Shown in pieces: positions 1 through 7,749 of a stretch of 64,000 nt of DNA. Under the pieces are notes generated by a model. It saw nothing but the letters and a program-made list of their open reading frames with translations. It searched no databases and was not told the DNA's origin. Source of the DNA: Arachidicoccus sp. (lineage in GTDB: Bacteria; Bacteroidota; Bacteroidia; Chitinophagales; Chitinophagaceae); assembly GCA_028283605.1 (NCBI GenBank), contig JAPWKH010000012.1, positions 1-64,000 of the forward strand, read 5' to 3'. Within the stretch, counting starts at the first letter, position 1, and each line of letters opens with the position of its first letter. A program made the translations under genes and the position numbers.

Positions 1-929
1 TCCATTATGTTATAGCTCCTTAGTTTATTTTGAATATCTTCTTTTACATAATTGCGAACAGTAAAGATGAGTTTTAAACTTCCCGTATTAAAGTTGTTTT
101 TAAAATTTATTATAAGGTCAAGATTGCTTTTTAGTTTATTGGCATCATCAATAACAATAATATAGTTCTGGTTTTGTATAATTTGGATTTTCAAATCTTC
201 CCATATGTCAAGAATTCCATTAGCCCTGATATATTTTATCTTATAACTAGTATTCTTTTCCTGATATATTTTTGCCAATTCCAAGGAGAATTTTGTTTTC
301 CCTATCCCAGCCTGTCCTGAAATAATAACACAATCATTTAGATTTAATAATGCCGTCCCCTCTTCCAATTCTTTTTCTCTATTTAAAAAAAGGTTTGAAA
401 GTGGCGTTGCAAATTTTGATTTTTCATATTGAGAAATAAATTCGCTCACATCAAGAATCTGCCCCGAATCAATTGCTACACCCAATTCTCTTGCAATAGA
501 GGGATATTCTTTAAATATTATCGTAGCAAAAGCATCAATTCCGATGAGTTCCAAATCCACAGTAGAACAGACAGAATTTTTATATTGATTAAGTTTTTCT
601 TGAATTGAAGTAGTAATTTCACTATTGCAAATAAGAATTATTTTAAGGATTTTTTCTGGTGGAATTGTCTTTTGATTAAAGCAATGTTCTATATCCTTTT
701 TTAATTTAGGAAGCAATCTTTTTTTATCAACAGTCGTAATCTCGTTAAAAATATAAAAATCCCTAATTGAGATAAAATTGTCAGGTGTACCTTTTTTAGA
801 TTTTTCTTTTCCTAATACAAAGCCGGTAGAATTTATAATATTGTACTTATACGACAAATATAATCTACATAGATTAGCAAATTTATCTCCGTTACAGCTT
901 AAAAGACGTTGTTCAATTTCGGTAATCAT
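1..929 (-). CDS. STAND-type NTPase with possible nuclease N-terminus (partial, 3' end beyond window)
   Basis: This reading frame runs from an ATG at 927-929 leftwards for 309 codons with no stop and leaves the window, so the C-terminus is missing. A P-loop (GQAGIGKT, residues about 205-212) and a hydrophobic Walker B strand ending in DD (IIVIDDAN, about 257-264) show an NTPase of the STAND/AAA type. The N-terminal 100 residues contain GTPD (47-50) followed by an E-x-T (63-65), a spacing seen in PD-(D/E)xK nuclease folds. Residues 127-190 (ELIGIDAFA, IDSGQIL, TPL) resemble the linker of nSTAND3-type defence proteins. Family membership is from memory of such proteins; the nuclease reading is an inference, because the second acidic motif is atypical. 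The gene is divergent from a serine recombinase, so it may be accessory cargo. Confidence 0.7.
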   Translation of the reverse strand, partial: MITEIEQRLLSCNGDKFANLCRLYLSYKYNIINSTGFVLGKEKSKKGTPDNFISIRDFYIFNEITTVDKKRLLPKLKKDIEHCFNQKTIPPEKILKIILICNSEITTSIQEKLNQYKNSVCSTVDLELIGIDAFATIIFKEYPSIARELGVAIDSGQILDVSEFISQYEKSKFATPLSNLFLNREKELEEGTALLNLNDCVIISGQAGIGKTKFSLELAKIYQEKNTSYKIKYIRANGILDIWEDLKIQIIQNQNYIIVIDDANKLKSNLDLIINFKNNFNTGSLKLIFTVRNYVKEDIQNKLRSYNIM

Positions 930-1103
930 TAGAGCAGTATATAAAATTTTAATATTTAGTCACGCAGAGCTTTGAATTGCATTCCTTATTGAAAATTTAT
1001 TTAATTAAAGACTACTCTGCTCAATATAATTTAAAAATTCTCTTACAAAATTATCAATTACTAAAGAAGTTTTATATCATTTATAAAACAAAAAATTATA
1101 GTT

Positions 1104-1297
1104 ATGAAATCAGCTTACTTGTATGTTCGGGCAAGTGCCGAACAACAGAAAAGAAAAGACAATGTTCTTGTAAAACAAGAAGACAGTCTTGTAAAGTATT
1201 GCGAGATGTCCGCATCCAGATTAAAGAGATATGTCAAGAATATTATTCTGCAGGTCACCAACCAATTCCACTTTACTCAAAACAAAAAATTACAACT
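1104..1297 (+). pseudogene. Broken duplicate of the recombinase 5' end
   Basis: An ATG at 1104 opens MKSAYLYVRASAEQQKRK, almost the same as the start of the intact recombinase at 1298 (MKTAYLYVRVSTDEQKRK). Similarity continues for about 35 codons to KYCEMS. It then shifts frame and goes on as IQIKEICQEYYSA, which matches the downstream IKILGIYREDYSA. The catalytic serine is present in the copy (ASAEQ). The copy stops just before the intact start codon, and the AACAAAAAATTA-type sequence before each ATG is repeated too. This is therefore the head of a second, tandem recombinase gene that lost its body. Because of the shift, its tail reads in frame into the intact gene and gives an artificial 595-codon frame starting at 977. 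Confidence 0.8.
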
Positions 1298-2764
1298 ATG
1301 AAAACAGCTTATTTATATGTGCGGGTAAGCACTGATGAACAAAAAAGAAAAGGGCATTCTCTTGAAGAACAAGAAGACCGCCTTATTAGATATTGCGAAA
1401 TATACGGTATCAAAATTTTAGGAATATACCGAGAGGATTATTCTGCAAAAGATTTTAACCGTCCTGAATGGAAAAAGCTCATCAAAAAAATCCGGAAAAA
1501 CACCCACAGACCGGCTGAAAATATCTTATTCATAAAATGGGACCGCTTCAGCAGAAACATTGAATTCGCTTATCAAATGATAAGAATATTAAGAGAGCTG
1601 AATGTTCGCCCTATGGCAATAGACCAACCGATTGATATTGAAGTGCCTGAAAGTATTGTCACGCTTGCGATTTATTTATCAATACCGGAAGCAGAGAACA
1701 GTAGGCGAGGTTTAACCGCTTCTGATGGTATACGAAGGGCGAGAAAAATGGGACGGTGGCCAGGTAAAGCTCCTATGGGGTATACTAACAGTATAACTCC
1801 TGATAGCAAAAAAGTTATTATACCTAAACAACCGGAGGCGGATTTTATAAAATGGTCATTTCAGCAATTGGCAACCGGGTCTTTTACAATCAGTCAAGTC
1901 AGAAAAATGGCTTGTGTAAAAGGGTTCCGCTGTGGAAAGAGTAACTTTTGGCGGCTTGTACATAATCCCATCTACTGTGGTATTATTAGAGTGCCGGCAA
2001 ACCGTAATGAAGAAGAGCAATTTGTAATGGGTATTCACGAGCCTTTGGTATCAGAAAGCTTATTCCATCGGGTTCAACTTATCATAACCAAAGACCGAAA
2101 CAAAAGAGGAAATAAAGATGCCTTGAAGTCTTTGTTTCCTCTCAGAGGATTTCTATCTTGTCCATGGTGTGGTGGCAGAATAACAGGAAGTGTATCCCAA
2201 GGAAAACGCTTAAAATATTCTTATTACCATTGCATGGGACACAAATGCAAAGGTCGATTCAGAGCCGAAGCTTTAAATAAGCACTACGAAGAAAAACTAA
2301 AACAAATACACATCCGCCCTGAAGTGTATGACCTATTTGGTTTCATTCTGGAGGATGAAAACATTTTTACAAGTCGAAGAGGATATGCGGATGATCGCAA
2401 AAAAATACTGGATGGCATTTCAAAGCAAGAACTTTATATTTCAAAGGCTAGACAATTCTTTTTGGATGATAAGATTGACTTTGATGACTTTAGCAAACTA
2501 AAAAAAGAACATAATGAAGTATTGTGTCAATTGAACCATCAGCTAAATAGCATTACGAAAAAGCTGATTGGGTGCGACCATAATAATAATTTATGGCCCG
2601 ATATCGATTTTAATGTTTTACAATCTTACAAAGAACAGGATATTAAAGGGAAGCGAGATATCGTAAGCCTATTCACACCAACCTCAATAAGCCTCACCAC
2701 AAATGATATTAATTCCTTAAAAATTAACGATATCATCTCTCTTATTGTTGAACAACAAAATTAG
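1298..2764 (+). CDS. Large serine recombinase (site-specific integrase/resolvase)
   Basis: It catalyses DNA strand exchange through a serine-DNA intermediate, most likely moving or inverting the element it sits on. The protein is 488 aa from the ATG at 1298. The resolvase catalytic domain comes first (VRVSTDEQ with the nucleophile candidate Ser11, and the WDRFSRN motif near 81-87). The recombinase domain follows (about 150-260), then a zinc ribbon with Cys288, Cys291, Cys312 and Cys317, and a charged helical C-terminal part (about 340-420). The start at 1298 is chosen over the in-frame 977 start because residue 1 there begins the family's conserved first strand and the upstream 107 codons are the broken duplicate plus unrelated sequence. 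It is divergent from the STAND NTPase gene. Attachment sites could not be identified. Confidence 0.93.
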   Translation: MKTAYLYVRVSTDEQKRKGHSLEEQEDRLIRYCEIYGIKILGIYREDYSAKDFNRPEWKKLIKKIRKNTHRPAENILFIKWDRFSRNIEFAYQMIRILRELNVRPMAIDQPIDIEVPESIVTLAIYLSIPEAENSRRGLTASDGIRRARKMGRWPGKAPMGYTNSITPDSKKVIIPKQPEADFIKWSFQQLATGSFTISQVRKMACVKGFRCGKSNFWRLVHNPIYCGIIRVPANRNEEEQFVMGIHEPLVSESLFHRVQLIITKDRNKRGNKDALKSLFPLRGFLSCPWCGGRITGSVSQGKRLKYSYYHCMGHKCKGRFRAEALNKHYEEKLKQIHIRPEVYDLFGFILEDENIFTSRRGYADDRKKILDGISKQELYISKARQFFLDDKIDFDDFSKLKKEHNEVLCQLNHQLNSITKKLIGCDHNNNLWPDIDFNVLQSYKEQDIKGKRDIVSLFTPTSISLTTNDINSLKINDIISLIVEQQN

Positions 2765-2829
2765 TATTTGACTTACACGCCACTTGACTCTATCTGCTTA
2801 ATTATTTTCAAATCAAATAACACAAGAAC

Positions 2830-3027
2830 ATGAGCCAGTCTCTTTATAAATCCTCAAGTGTTTTTTCAGCGAGAAAAGTATCTGTGGATCAAGCTGTAAG
2901 ACTATTAGGTCGTAATGGCATCAAGGTAAACAGAGAAAAAGCTGAAGTAATATTGGATTTCCTTTATCTAATTGCGAAGACATATAAAACGCAACAAAAT
3001 AGCAATGAGTCCGAACCCAAAGAGTGA
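2830..3027 (+). CDS. Small helical protein downstream of recombinase
   Basis: This 65-aa protein starts 65 bp after the recombinase stop and on the same strand. It has an N-terminal basic stretch, then VSVDQAVRLLGRNGIKVNREKAEVILDFLYLIAKTY in pieces that suggest two or three helices with a turn (residues 20-52). The charged tail is probably disordered. The pattern of a short protein that ends with a helix containing an ILDFLY-type motif is familiar from the neighbourhoods of Bacteroidota recombinases, but I do not know its function. It could be a recombination directionality factor or a small DNA-binding accessory; nothing in the sequence proves either. Co-transcription with the recombinase is likely. 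Confidence 0.6.
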   Translation: MSQSLYKSSSVFSARKVSVDQAVRLLGRNGIKVNREKAEVILDFLYLIAKTYKTQQNSNESEPKE

Positions 3028-3168
3028 ATTGAACATCCGATTTTAGTATTTCTAATGGAGATTATTACATAATCAATCCGCAACTAAAATCTCGGGACAA
3101 TTCTCGAACACTATTTTCTTTCGGAAAAAGGAAAAATAAAATACTGTAAATCAATTCGTTGACCGCAT

Positions 3169-3205
3169 AAAAAAAGGAAACAACTTGATTCAGTCGTTTC
3201 CTTTT
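3169..3205 (-). terminator. Intrinsic terminator after tRNA-Leu
   Basis: On the minus strand AAAAGGAAAC and GTTTCCTTTT form a 10-bp stem, with a loop of about 14 nt, followed by a T7 run. It begins two bases beyond the tRNA 3' end, so it ends the tRNA transcript. Confidence 0.8.
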
Positions 3206-3206
3206 G

Positions 3207-3290
3207 TGCGGAAGAGGAGATTCGAACTCCCAAGCCCTTGCGAGCACTACCACCTCAAAGTAGCGCGTCTACCAATTTCGCCACCTCCGC
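3207..3290 (-). tRNA. tRNA-Leu (anticodon GAG)
   Basis: The minus strand folds into a class II tRNA. The acceptor is GCGGAGG paired with CTTCCGC (one G-U), the D arm contains TGGTAGACGC, the anticodon loop is TTGAGGT giving GAG, there is a long variable arm (TGCTCGCAAGGGCT), and the T loop is GTTCGAATC. The discriminator is A73 and no CCA is encoded. The length of 84 nt fits bacterial tRNA-Leu. It lies at the border between the recombinase block and chromosomal genes. Confidence 0.96.
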
Positions 3291-3385
3291 AGGAGCTGCA
3301 AAATAAAAGTATATTTTTATAATTTTAGAAAATTATTTCCCTGTCTGTTACTATTTATTCTGTGGCGTCTGACTTTTATGTATAA

Positions 3386-3860
3386 TTATTTTTTACGAAT
3401 ATCGCTTATCACAGATTTTATAAAAAGCGGTTCATAACCTTTTTGTATCAAATATCGTGTGGTTTTAGCTTCACGAATCATATAATGTTCGTTCTTCAGG
3501 CTTTGCCATTTGGCGCAGGCAAGTTTTTGTAATGTTTGGAGATAGTTTTCTTCATCAATTTCCTGTAAAGCAATCCGAATACTATACGGGCTTACTTTGC
3601 GCAGTTTCAGTTCGTTTATGATTTTTATTCTTCCCCATTGTTTCATACGGAATTTTCCGCCGGCAAATTGTATGGCAAAACGCTCTTCGTTCAGATAGTT
3701 ATCTGTAATTAATTCTCCCAAAATATTTTCGACGTCGTTTTTGTATAATCCGTAAGAATATAATTTTTTCTTTTACCTCAAAGTGGCTTCTTTCCTGATA
3801 GGCGCAATAAATTTTTATTTTTTGCAATGCTGTTTGTGGAGTTAATCGTGTTTTATTCAT
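3386..3860 (-). pseudogene. recX: recX, regulator of RecA (one-base frameshift)
   Basis: RecX proteins bind RecA filaments and restrain recombination. An ATG at 3858-3860 opens MNKTRLTPQTALQKIKIYCA, which reaches HFEVKEK. The frame then breaks in an A6 run (minus strand; 3764-3769). Removing one A restores LYSYGLYKNDVENILGEL and the rest of a typical RecX with its repeated three-helix units (NYLNEERFA, KWGRIKI-type and LIQKGYE segments) to the stop at 3386. The full restored length is about 157 aa, normal for the family. The residues after the shift are well conserved, so the lesion is either recent or a homopolymer sequencing error. The downstream 111-codon frame alone would start at a TTG inside the domain, which is not a credible start. 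Confidence 0.8.
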
Positions 3861-3879
3861 AACGATAAGCAATACGGAT

Positions 3880-4607
3880 TTACAAACTCATCATTTCTCT
3901 GAACTTTACGGATTGGCGGCGGCTGACTTCTATTTTTTCACCGCTGCGCAGTTCAAGCAAAAGCCCTCCGTTGAAATAAGATTCAATTTTTTCAACCCAT
4001 TTTAAATTTACTATATGCTTACGGTTTACACGAAAGAAATATCTCTCATCCAAACGTTCTTCAAGTGAATTGAGAGATTTTAAAATAAGCGGCTTATAAT
4101 TATCGAAATAGACTTTTGCATAATTGCCAATGCTTTCAAACAAGCGTACATCGGCTAATTTTACAAACCAGCATTTTTCGCCGTCTTTTACAAAAAACTG
4201 ATCTTTATCCGTCAATAAATTCCTGTCTTCTTTCTGCGTTTTTTGCGTGGTAATATTTTGTTTCAATTTGTTGATCGCTTCACTCAAGCGCTTGCCGTCA
4301 ATGGGTTTCAGTAAATAATCAAGTGCATTTACTTCAAATGCTTTAAGCGCATATTCATCAAAAGCGGTGGTAAAAATTACTTTGGGTACGCGTTCCAGTT
4401 CCTGTAATAATTCAAAGCCGTTTTTGCCGGGCATTTGAATATCGAGAAAGATCAAATCCGGATCAAGCTCTGTTATTTTTTCAGTGGCCTCTTTACTGTT
4501 TTGTGCTTCGCCGGTATGATTTCTATTTCAGGAAAATCCTGCAACAATTTTTTCAGTTCCGCACGTGCGGGACGTTCGTCGTCAATGATTAATGCTTTTA
4601 CTGTCAT
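3880..4607 (-). pseudogene. LytTR-family response regulator (frameshift in receiver domain)
   Basis: An ATG at 4605-4607 opens MTVKALIIDDERPARAELKK, the start of a receiver domain with its acidic pair (IDDE). Near 4510-4516 one base is missing. After correcting it the frame reads GEAQNSKEATEKI and then LIFLDIQMPGKNGF, in which the phosphorylated Asp sits in the LDIQMPG motif, followed by TTAFDEYALKAFE and LLKPI. The C-terminal LytTR DNA-binding domain follows (IGNYAKVYF, RVNRKHIVNL, VSRRQ). Restored length is about 242 aa. It lies directly downstream of its cognate-looking histidine kinase, and the two would form a two-component system of the LytS/LytT kind. Unless the shift is an error, the protein lacks a whole receiver domain. 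Confidence 0.82.
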
Positions 4608-4631
4608 AGTATAGTTTTTAAACTTTAAATG

Positions 4632-5690
4632 TTATTCCTGTATAGGTATTTTCACTTCAGCTTCTACAAAATTATTATTTCCATATTCTTTAATAGTAAA
4701 ATTTGCCTTGTCTCCGTACATTAGTGCAAGCCGGTTTTTCGTTCCATTAATACCAAAGCCTTCGTGCTCTTTTGACCAATGCAAAAATCTTCCTGAATTC
4801 TGCACTTTGAGTACCAGTTTATCATTTTCTACCGCTGAAATTATTTTTACATCGCCTCCTTCTATTTGTTTGCTGATGCCGTGTTTGATTGCGTTTTCAA
4901 CCAATGTTTGCAGCATCATCGGCGGCACTTGCATATTGCGTGTATCTTCCTGTATATTCATGCTGATATGCAGCCGTTCTTCAAAACGGAGTTTTTCAAG
5001 ATCAAGGTAAGATTGTACAATTTCCAGCTCATTCTCCAACGGCGTCGTACTTATATCTTCCGCACGAAGGCTGCTTCGCAACAGAATACTTAATTTGGTA
5101 ACAGCAGTTCGGGCTTGTACAGGATTTTCATCTATTAAATATCTTATGCTGTTCAACGCATTGAAGATGAAATGCGGATTGATGTGCGCTTTGATTGTCT
5201 TTAACTCAAGATCTTTCACAAGCGATTCCAGCCTTGCTTTGTCCAATCTCTCTTTGTTGCTCCGCGCAACATAATAATAAGAAAAATAAATAAGGCTCCA
5301 CATGAGTATCATGAAGAAATTCAATGTCAGTTTACCCACAGCGTATATTTATCGTATTTATAATTTTCGGGTAAAACGATAACATTTTCAGTAATTGTAT
5401 ATACAACAGATAAAATAAAGGAAGTTACGAGCGACGATAAAAAGATGAACCAGATTTGTGTGATTAATTTCTTTTTGGAGAATATTTGTACGAATAATTA
5501 TCTGACGAAGAAGAGCCGTAATTAATATACCTTCCAATACTTCCATCAGCTGCTGTAAGAACAGGCTGATGCTTACCGAAAACGGACTTGAATATAATTT
5601 TGTAATATTCGTGAGTAAAGTACTTACGAAAAAGCCCATCCAGCCCGCCAGTTGAAATATCCAAAATGCCGAAATTTTCCTGCGTCTCAT
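4632..5690 (-). pseudogene. LytS-type sensor histidine kinase (two frameshifts)
   Basis: From ATG 5690 the frame encodes a hydrophobic N-terminus with several membrane segments (IFQLAGWMGFFVSTLL; LEGILITALL). An extra A in an A5 run (plus-strand 5471-5475) breaks it. The corrected frame gives LITQIWFIFLSSLVTSF and VIVLPENYKYDKYTLWV. A second lesion at 5331-5333 (one A missing) breaks it again before LTLNFFMILMWSL. The last part carries a His_kinase phospho-acceptor box (INPHFIFNALNSIRYL) and an HATPase domain (LVENAIKHG N-box, GFGINGTKNRL G-box). The restored protein is about 352 aa with four membrane spans, a usual build for the LytS-like kinases of Bacteroidota. All catalytic motifs survive, so decay is recent or the assembly has indel errors. 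Confidence 0.82.
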
Positions 5691-5775
5691 ACCGCAAAAT
5701 TAATCAACATAAGCTGCGTAATTTTCTTTTTTATATAAGCGGTAAATGAACGTGTGAATGTGTTTTATGTCTGGT

Positions 5776-6429
5776 TTATTTGGCTGTGAGCGTACCCGTA
5801 AAATAAATGGCAGGTGAAGCCGCCATGCCATTCGGATTGCAGCCGGGTTTTCCTTCGGGAACATCCATGTTCATTTTTTTGTAAAGATTAATCCATGCAG
5901 AATCGGTTTTGCCGTCAGCATTCTTAAATGTCATCGGCTTAAGCGCAAATATTGAATCGTCGGAAAAACTTTTTTGTATAAAATCCGAACAATAATATGC
6001 GGTATCAGATAAAACATAAGTATAGTTATATGGCTTACCAATCATATTTTCGGCGCGAATAATTGCTGAAGGAATTATTGATCGGAAAGATTTTTGCAAG
6101 CGGTAAACGTCAATTCTTTTATTTTCTTCTTTTAAGAATTTATCTAAAGAAATTTTCTCCGAACCGCGCGGAATATTTGATTGAAGCACGAAATATTTAT
6201 TTCTTTTTTTCTCCAACAAGGCAATATGATCGTAATGGGTTTTATGATTGGTTTGCGTTACACGATCAATAGCTCCCGATAAATTCTGATTATTTGCAGC
6301 GACAAACAGCAAATCGCCATTGTGCAAATGAACGCCGTATTTGGGTGTGCAGGAAGCGAACAATATTATGATGATGAATATGTAGAACTTGTTTTTAATA
6401 AAGTATCTTATTTTTATTATGTAAATCAA
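5776..6429 (-). CDS. YiiX/YebB-like cysteine hydrolase lipoprotein
   Basis: This protein of about 217 aa has an N-terminal membrane stretch (15-26) ending in a lipobox with Cys27 (LFASC), so it is probably anchored in a membrane facing the periplasm. The GDLLF motif (38-42), a histidine in YDHIALL (His68) and a cysteine in YYCSDFI (Cys147) are the three hallmarks of the permuted NlpC/P60-like (YiiX) fold, whose members are thought to cleave amide or ester bonds in cell-wall or lipid substrates. The substrate here is unknown. The first codon is TTG; no ATG exists before the lipobox, so the start is uncertain. The start is only 4 bp from the divergent gene at 6434, so the two may share a regulatory region inside their coding sequences. 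Confidence 0.8.
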   Translation of the reverse strand: MIYIIKIRYFIKNKFYIFIIIILFASCTPKYGVHLHNGDLLFVAANNQNLSGAIDRVTQTNHKTHYDHIALLEKKRNKYFVLQSNIPRGSEKISLDKFLKEENKRIDVYRLQKSFRSIIPSAIIRAENMIGKPYNYTYVLSDTAYYCSDFIQKSFSDDSIFALKPMTFKNADGKTDSAWINLYKKMNMDVPEGKPGCNPNGMAASPAIYFTGTLTAK

Positions 6430-6433
6430 AACT

Positions 6434-7366
6434 ATGATAAAATATTTTTGTATACTTCTTCAATTAAGGAATAATGTGCTTTCAAATAATGAGAGCAATG
6501 ATTGCTATTATTTTGCTAAAGACTTTATTCTTCCAATAGGAATAGCAATTCTGGCTGCGTGGATGGCGTACTATATTTTTGTTGAAGAAACCAAAAGAGA
6601 TAGGGAAAAAGAAGAAAAGAAAAAATTAGAAGAACGCTCAAATAAGCTACTTTATTTCTCAACAATTATTAAGAAATGCATAGAATTATCTATTCAGCAA
6701 AAAAAGAATATCGAAAATTATATTAAAAGAGTTGATGAAAATAGTGTTGAATTTCACATGATGAATTTTGTTCCATTAAATGATTTGAAAAGAATATGTA
6801 CAAAGATGAATTTGGAAGAATATTTACAAGCATATATAGATAAGATTCCTGATAGCGGAAAGAAATCAGTTGAAGAGTTCAATAAGATAATTTCTTCATT
6901 AGACTTCTTATATGAATTCTTTAAAAAGATTCCAAAACAAATGGAGAAAAGTCAATTACATGATTATAATCGTAAGTTATCTTTTACTGACTATTATAAT
7001 AAATCATGGAATTTAACTGGAGAAATTATGTTGCAGATTCAAAAAGAGGACGGCAATTTGTTCAATAAGTTCCAAAGAATATTAGGGGTATTAAAGGAAA
7101 AAATGCCTAAGGATAATTATGATCTGGAATTTCACTATCAGTATTTTTTAGCTCCACTAAATGAATTATGTGCAGATTATTTTATACACACTACTTCGCC
7201 CGAACAAAAAATTATAGAACTTACGATTTTAACAAGAGATGGAATGGAGGTATACGAACAAATAAAATCTCAAAATAGCCTTATCGCTAATGATTTTAGA
7301 TATGAGATGGAACAAATAGAGACAACATTAGAAGAATTGATTAAGATAGTAGTGCAAACATTATAG
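6434..7366 (+). CDS. Membrane-anchored coiled-coil protein of unknown function
   Basis: I do not recognise this 310-aa protein. One strong membrane span is visible (31-50, ILPIGIAILAAWMAYYIF), followed by a highly charged Glu/Lys/Arg helix (51-72) and a long, helical, lysine- and glutamate-rich domain to the C-terminus. No enzymatic motif, metal site or repeat stands out. The topology suggests a short outside N-terminus and a large cytoplasmic helical domain. Base composition is more AT-rich than most neighbours, with many AAA, GAA and ATA codons, which fits an accessory gene. A strong intrinsic terminator lies 230 bp downstream (7598-7626). Confidence 0.7.
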   Translation: MIKYFCILLQLRNNVLSNNESNDCYYFAKDFILPIGIAILAAWMAYYIFVEETKRDREKEEKKKLEERSNKLLYFSTIIKKCIELSIQQKKNIENYIKRVDENSVEFHMMNFVPLNDLKRICTKMNLEEYLQAYIDKIPDSGKKSVEEFNKIISSLDFLYEFFKKIPKQMEKSQLHDYNRKLSFTDYYNKSWNLTGEIMLQIQKEDGNLFNKFQRILGVLKEKMPKDNYDLEFHYQYFLAPLNELCADYFIHTTSPEQKIIELTILTRDGMEVYEQIKSQNSLIANDFRYEMEQIETTLEELIKIVVQTL

Positions 7367-7408
7367 GGGTAATAAACTTAAACTAAGTTGAAGTAGAATT
7401 CTACACGA

Positions 7409-7633
7409 CTAACGCTTAAGTCCTTTTCTCCCTTTACATAGATTCTGTTTGTTTTGGGAATGAATGCGATTGACGTTTAATGGATTCTCAAATAATTGAC
7501 CAGCTAATATTTCTTTGAAAACATCTAAAATGCCTTTCAGGTGTTCAAACGGCTTCCAGTCTTCCGCACGAGATGAGATTTTATCTAAATCTTCACAGGG
7601 TTGCTCTAAAAAAAGCAACCCTTTTTCTTTCAT
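7409..7633 (-). CDS. Small hypothetical protein (doubtful)
   Basis: This 74-codon frame starts at an ATG (7631-7633) and encodes a protein-like helical middle (ISSRAEDWKPFEHLKGILDV) and a basic, Asn-rich tail. I know no family for it. Its first dozen codons coincide with a plus-strand hairpin terminator (7598-7626), which makes part of the frame look like a by-product of that structure. It may be a genuine small gene or the remnant of one. Confidence 0.3.
   Translation of the reverse strand: MKEKGLLFLEQPCEDLDKISSRAEDWKPFEHLKGILDVFKEILAGQLFENPLNVNRIHSQNKQNLCKGRKGLKR
7598..7626 (+). terminator. Intrinsic terminator for the 6434-7366 gene
   Basis: GGGTTGCT (7598-7605) pairs perfectly with AGCAACCC (7614-7621) across an 8-nt loop and is followed by TTTTT. 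It fits rho-independent termination on the plus strand, downstream of the orphan membrane protein gene. Confidence 0.7.
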
Positions 7634-7749
7634 TTTTTATAAGTTATGTTCAAATGCCGGATTTGTTTCAAATGTTCTAAATGAATCTTTAAGGAATTTA
7701 AAGTGATACTATTTTTTAACAATAGAAACTCGGCCTTTGTTTTAGCATT

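Noticed and set aside
977-1297. N-terminal extension of the recombinase to an ATG-like start at 977
   Set aside because: The extra 107 codons are unrelated sequence plus a frame-shifted duplicate of the recombinase head; the family starts at 1298.
3207-3290. tRNA-Leu as the attachment site of the recombinase element
   Set aside because: No duplicated tRNA 3' end is visible in the window, and large serine recombinases rarely use tRNA genes.
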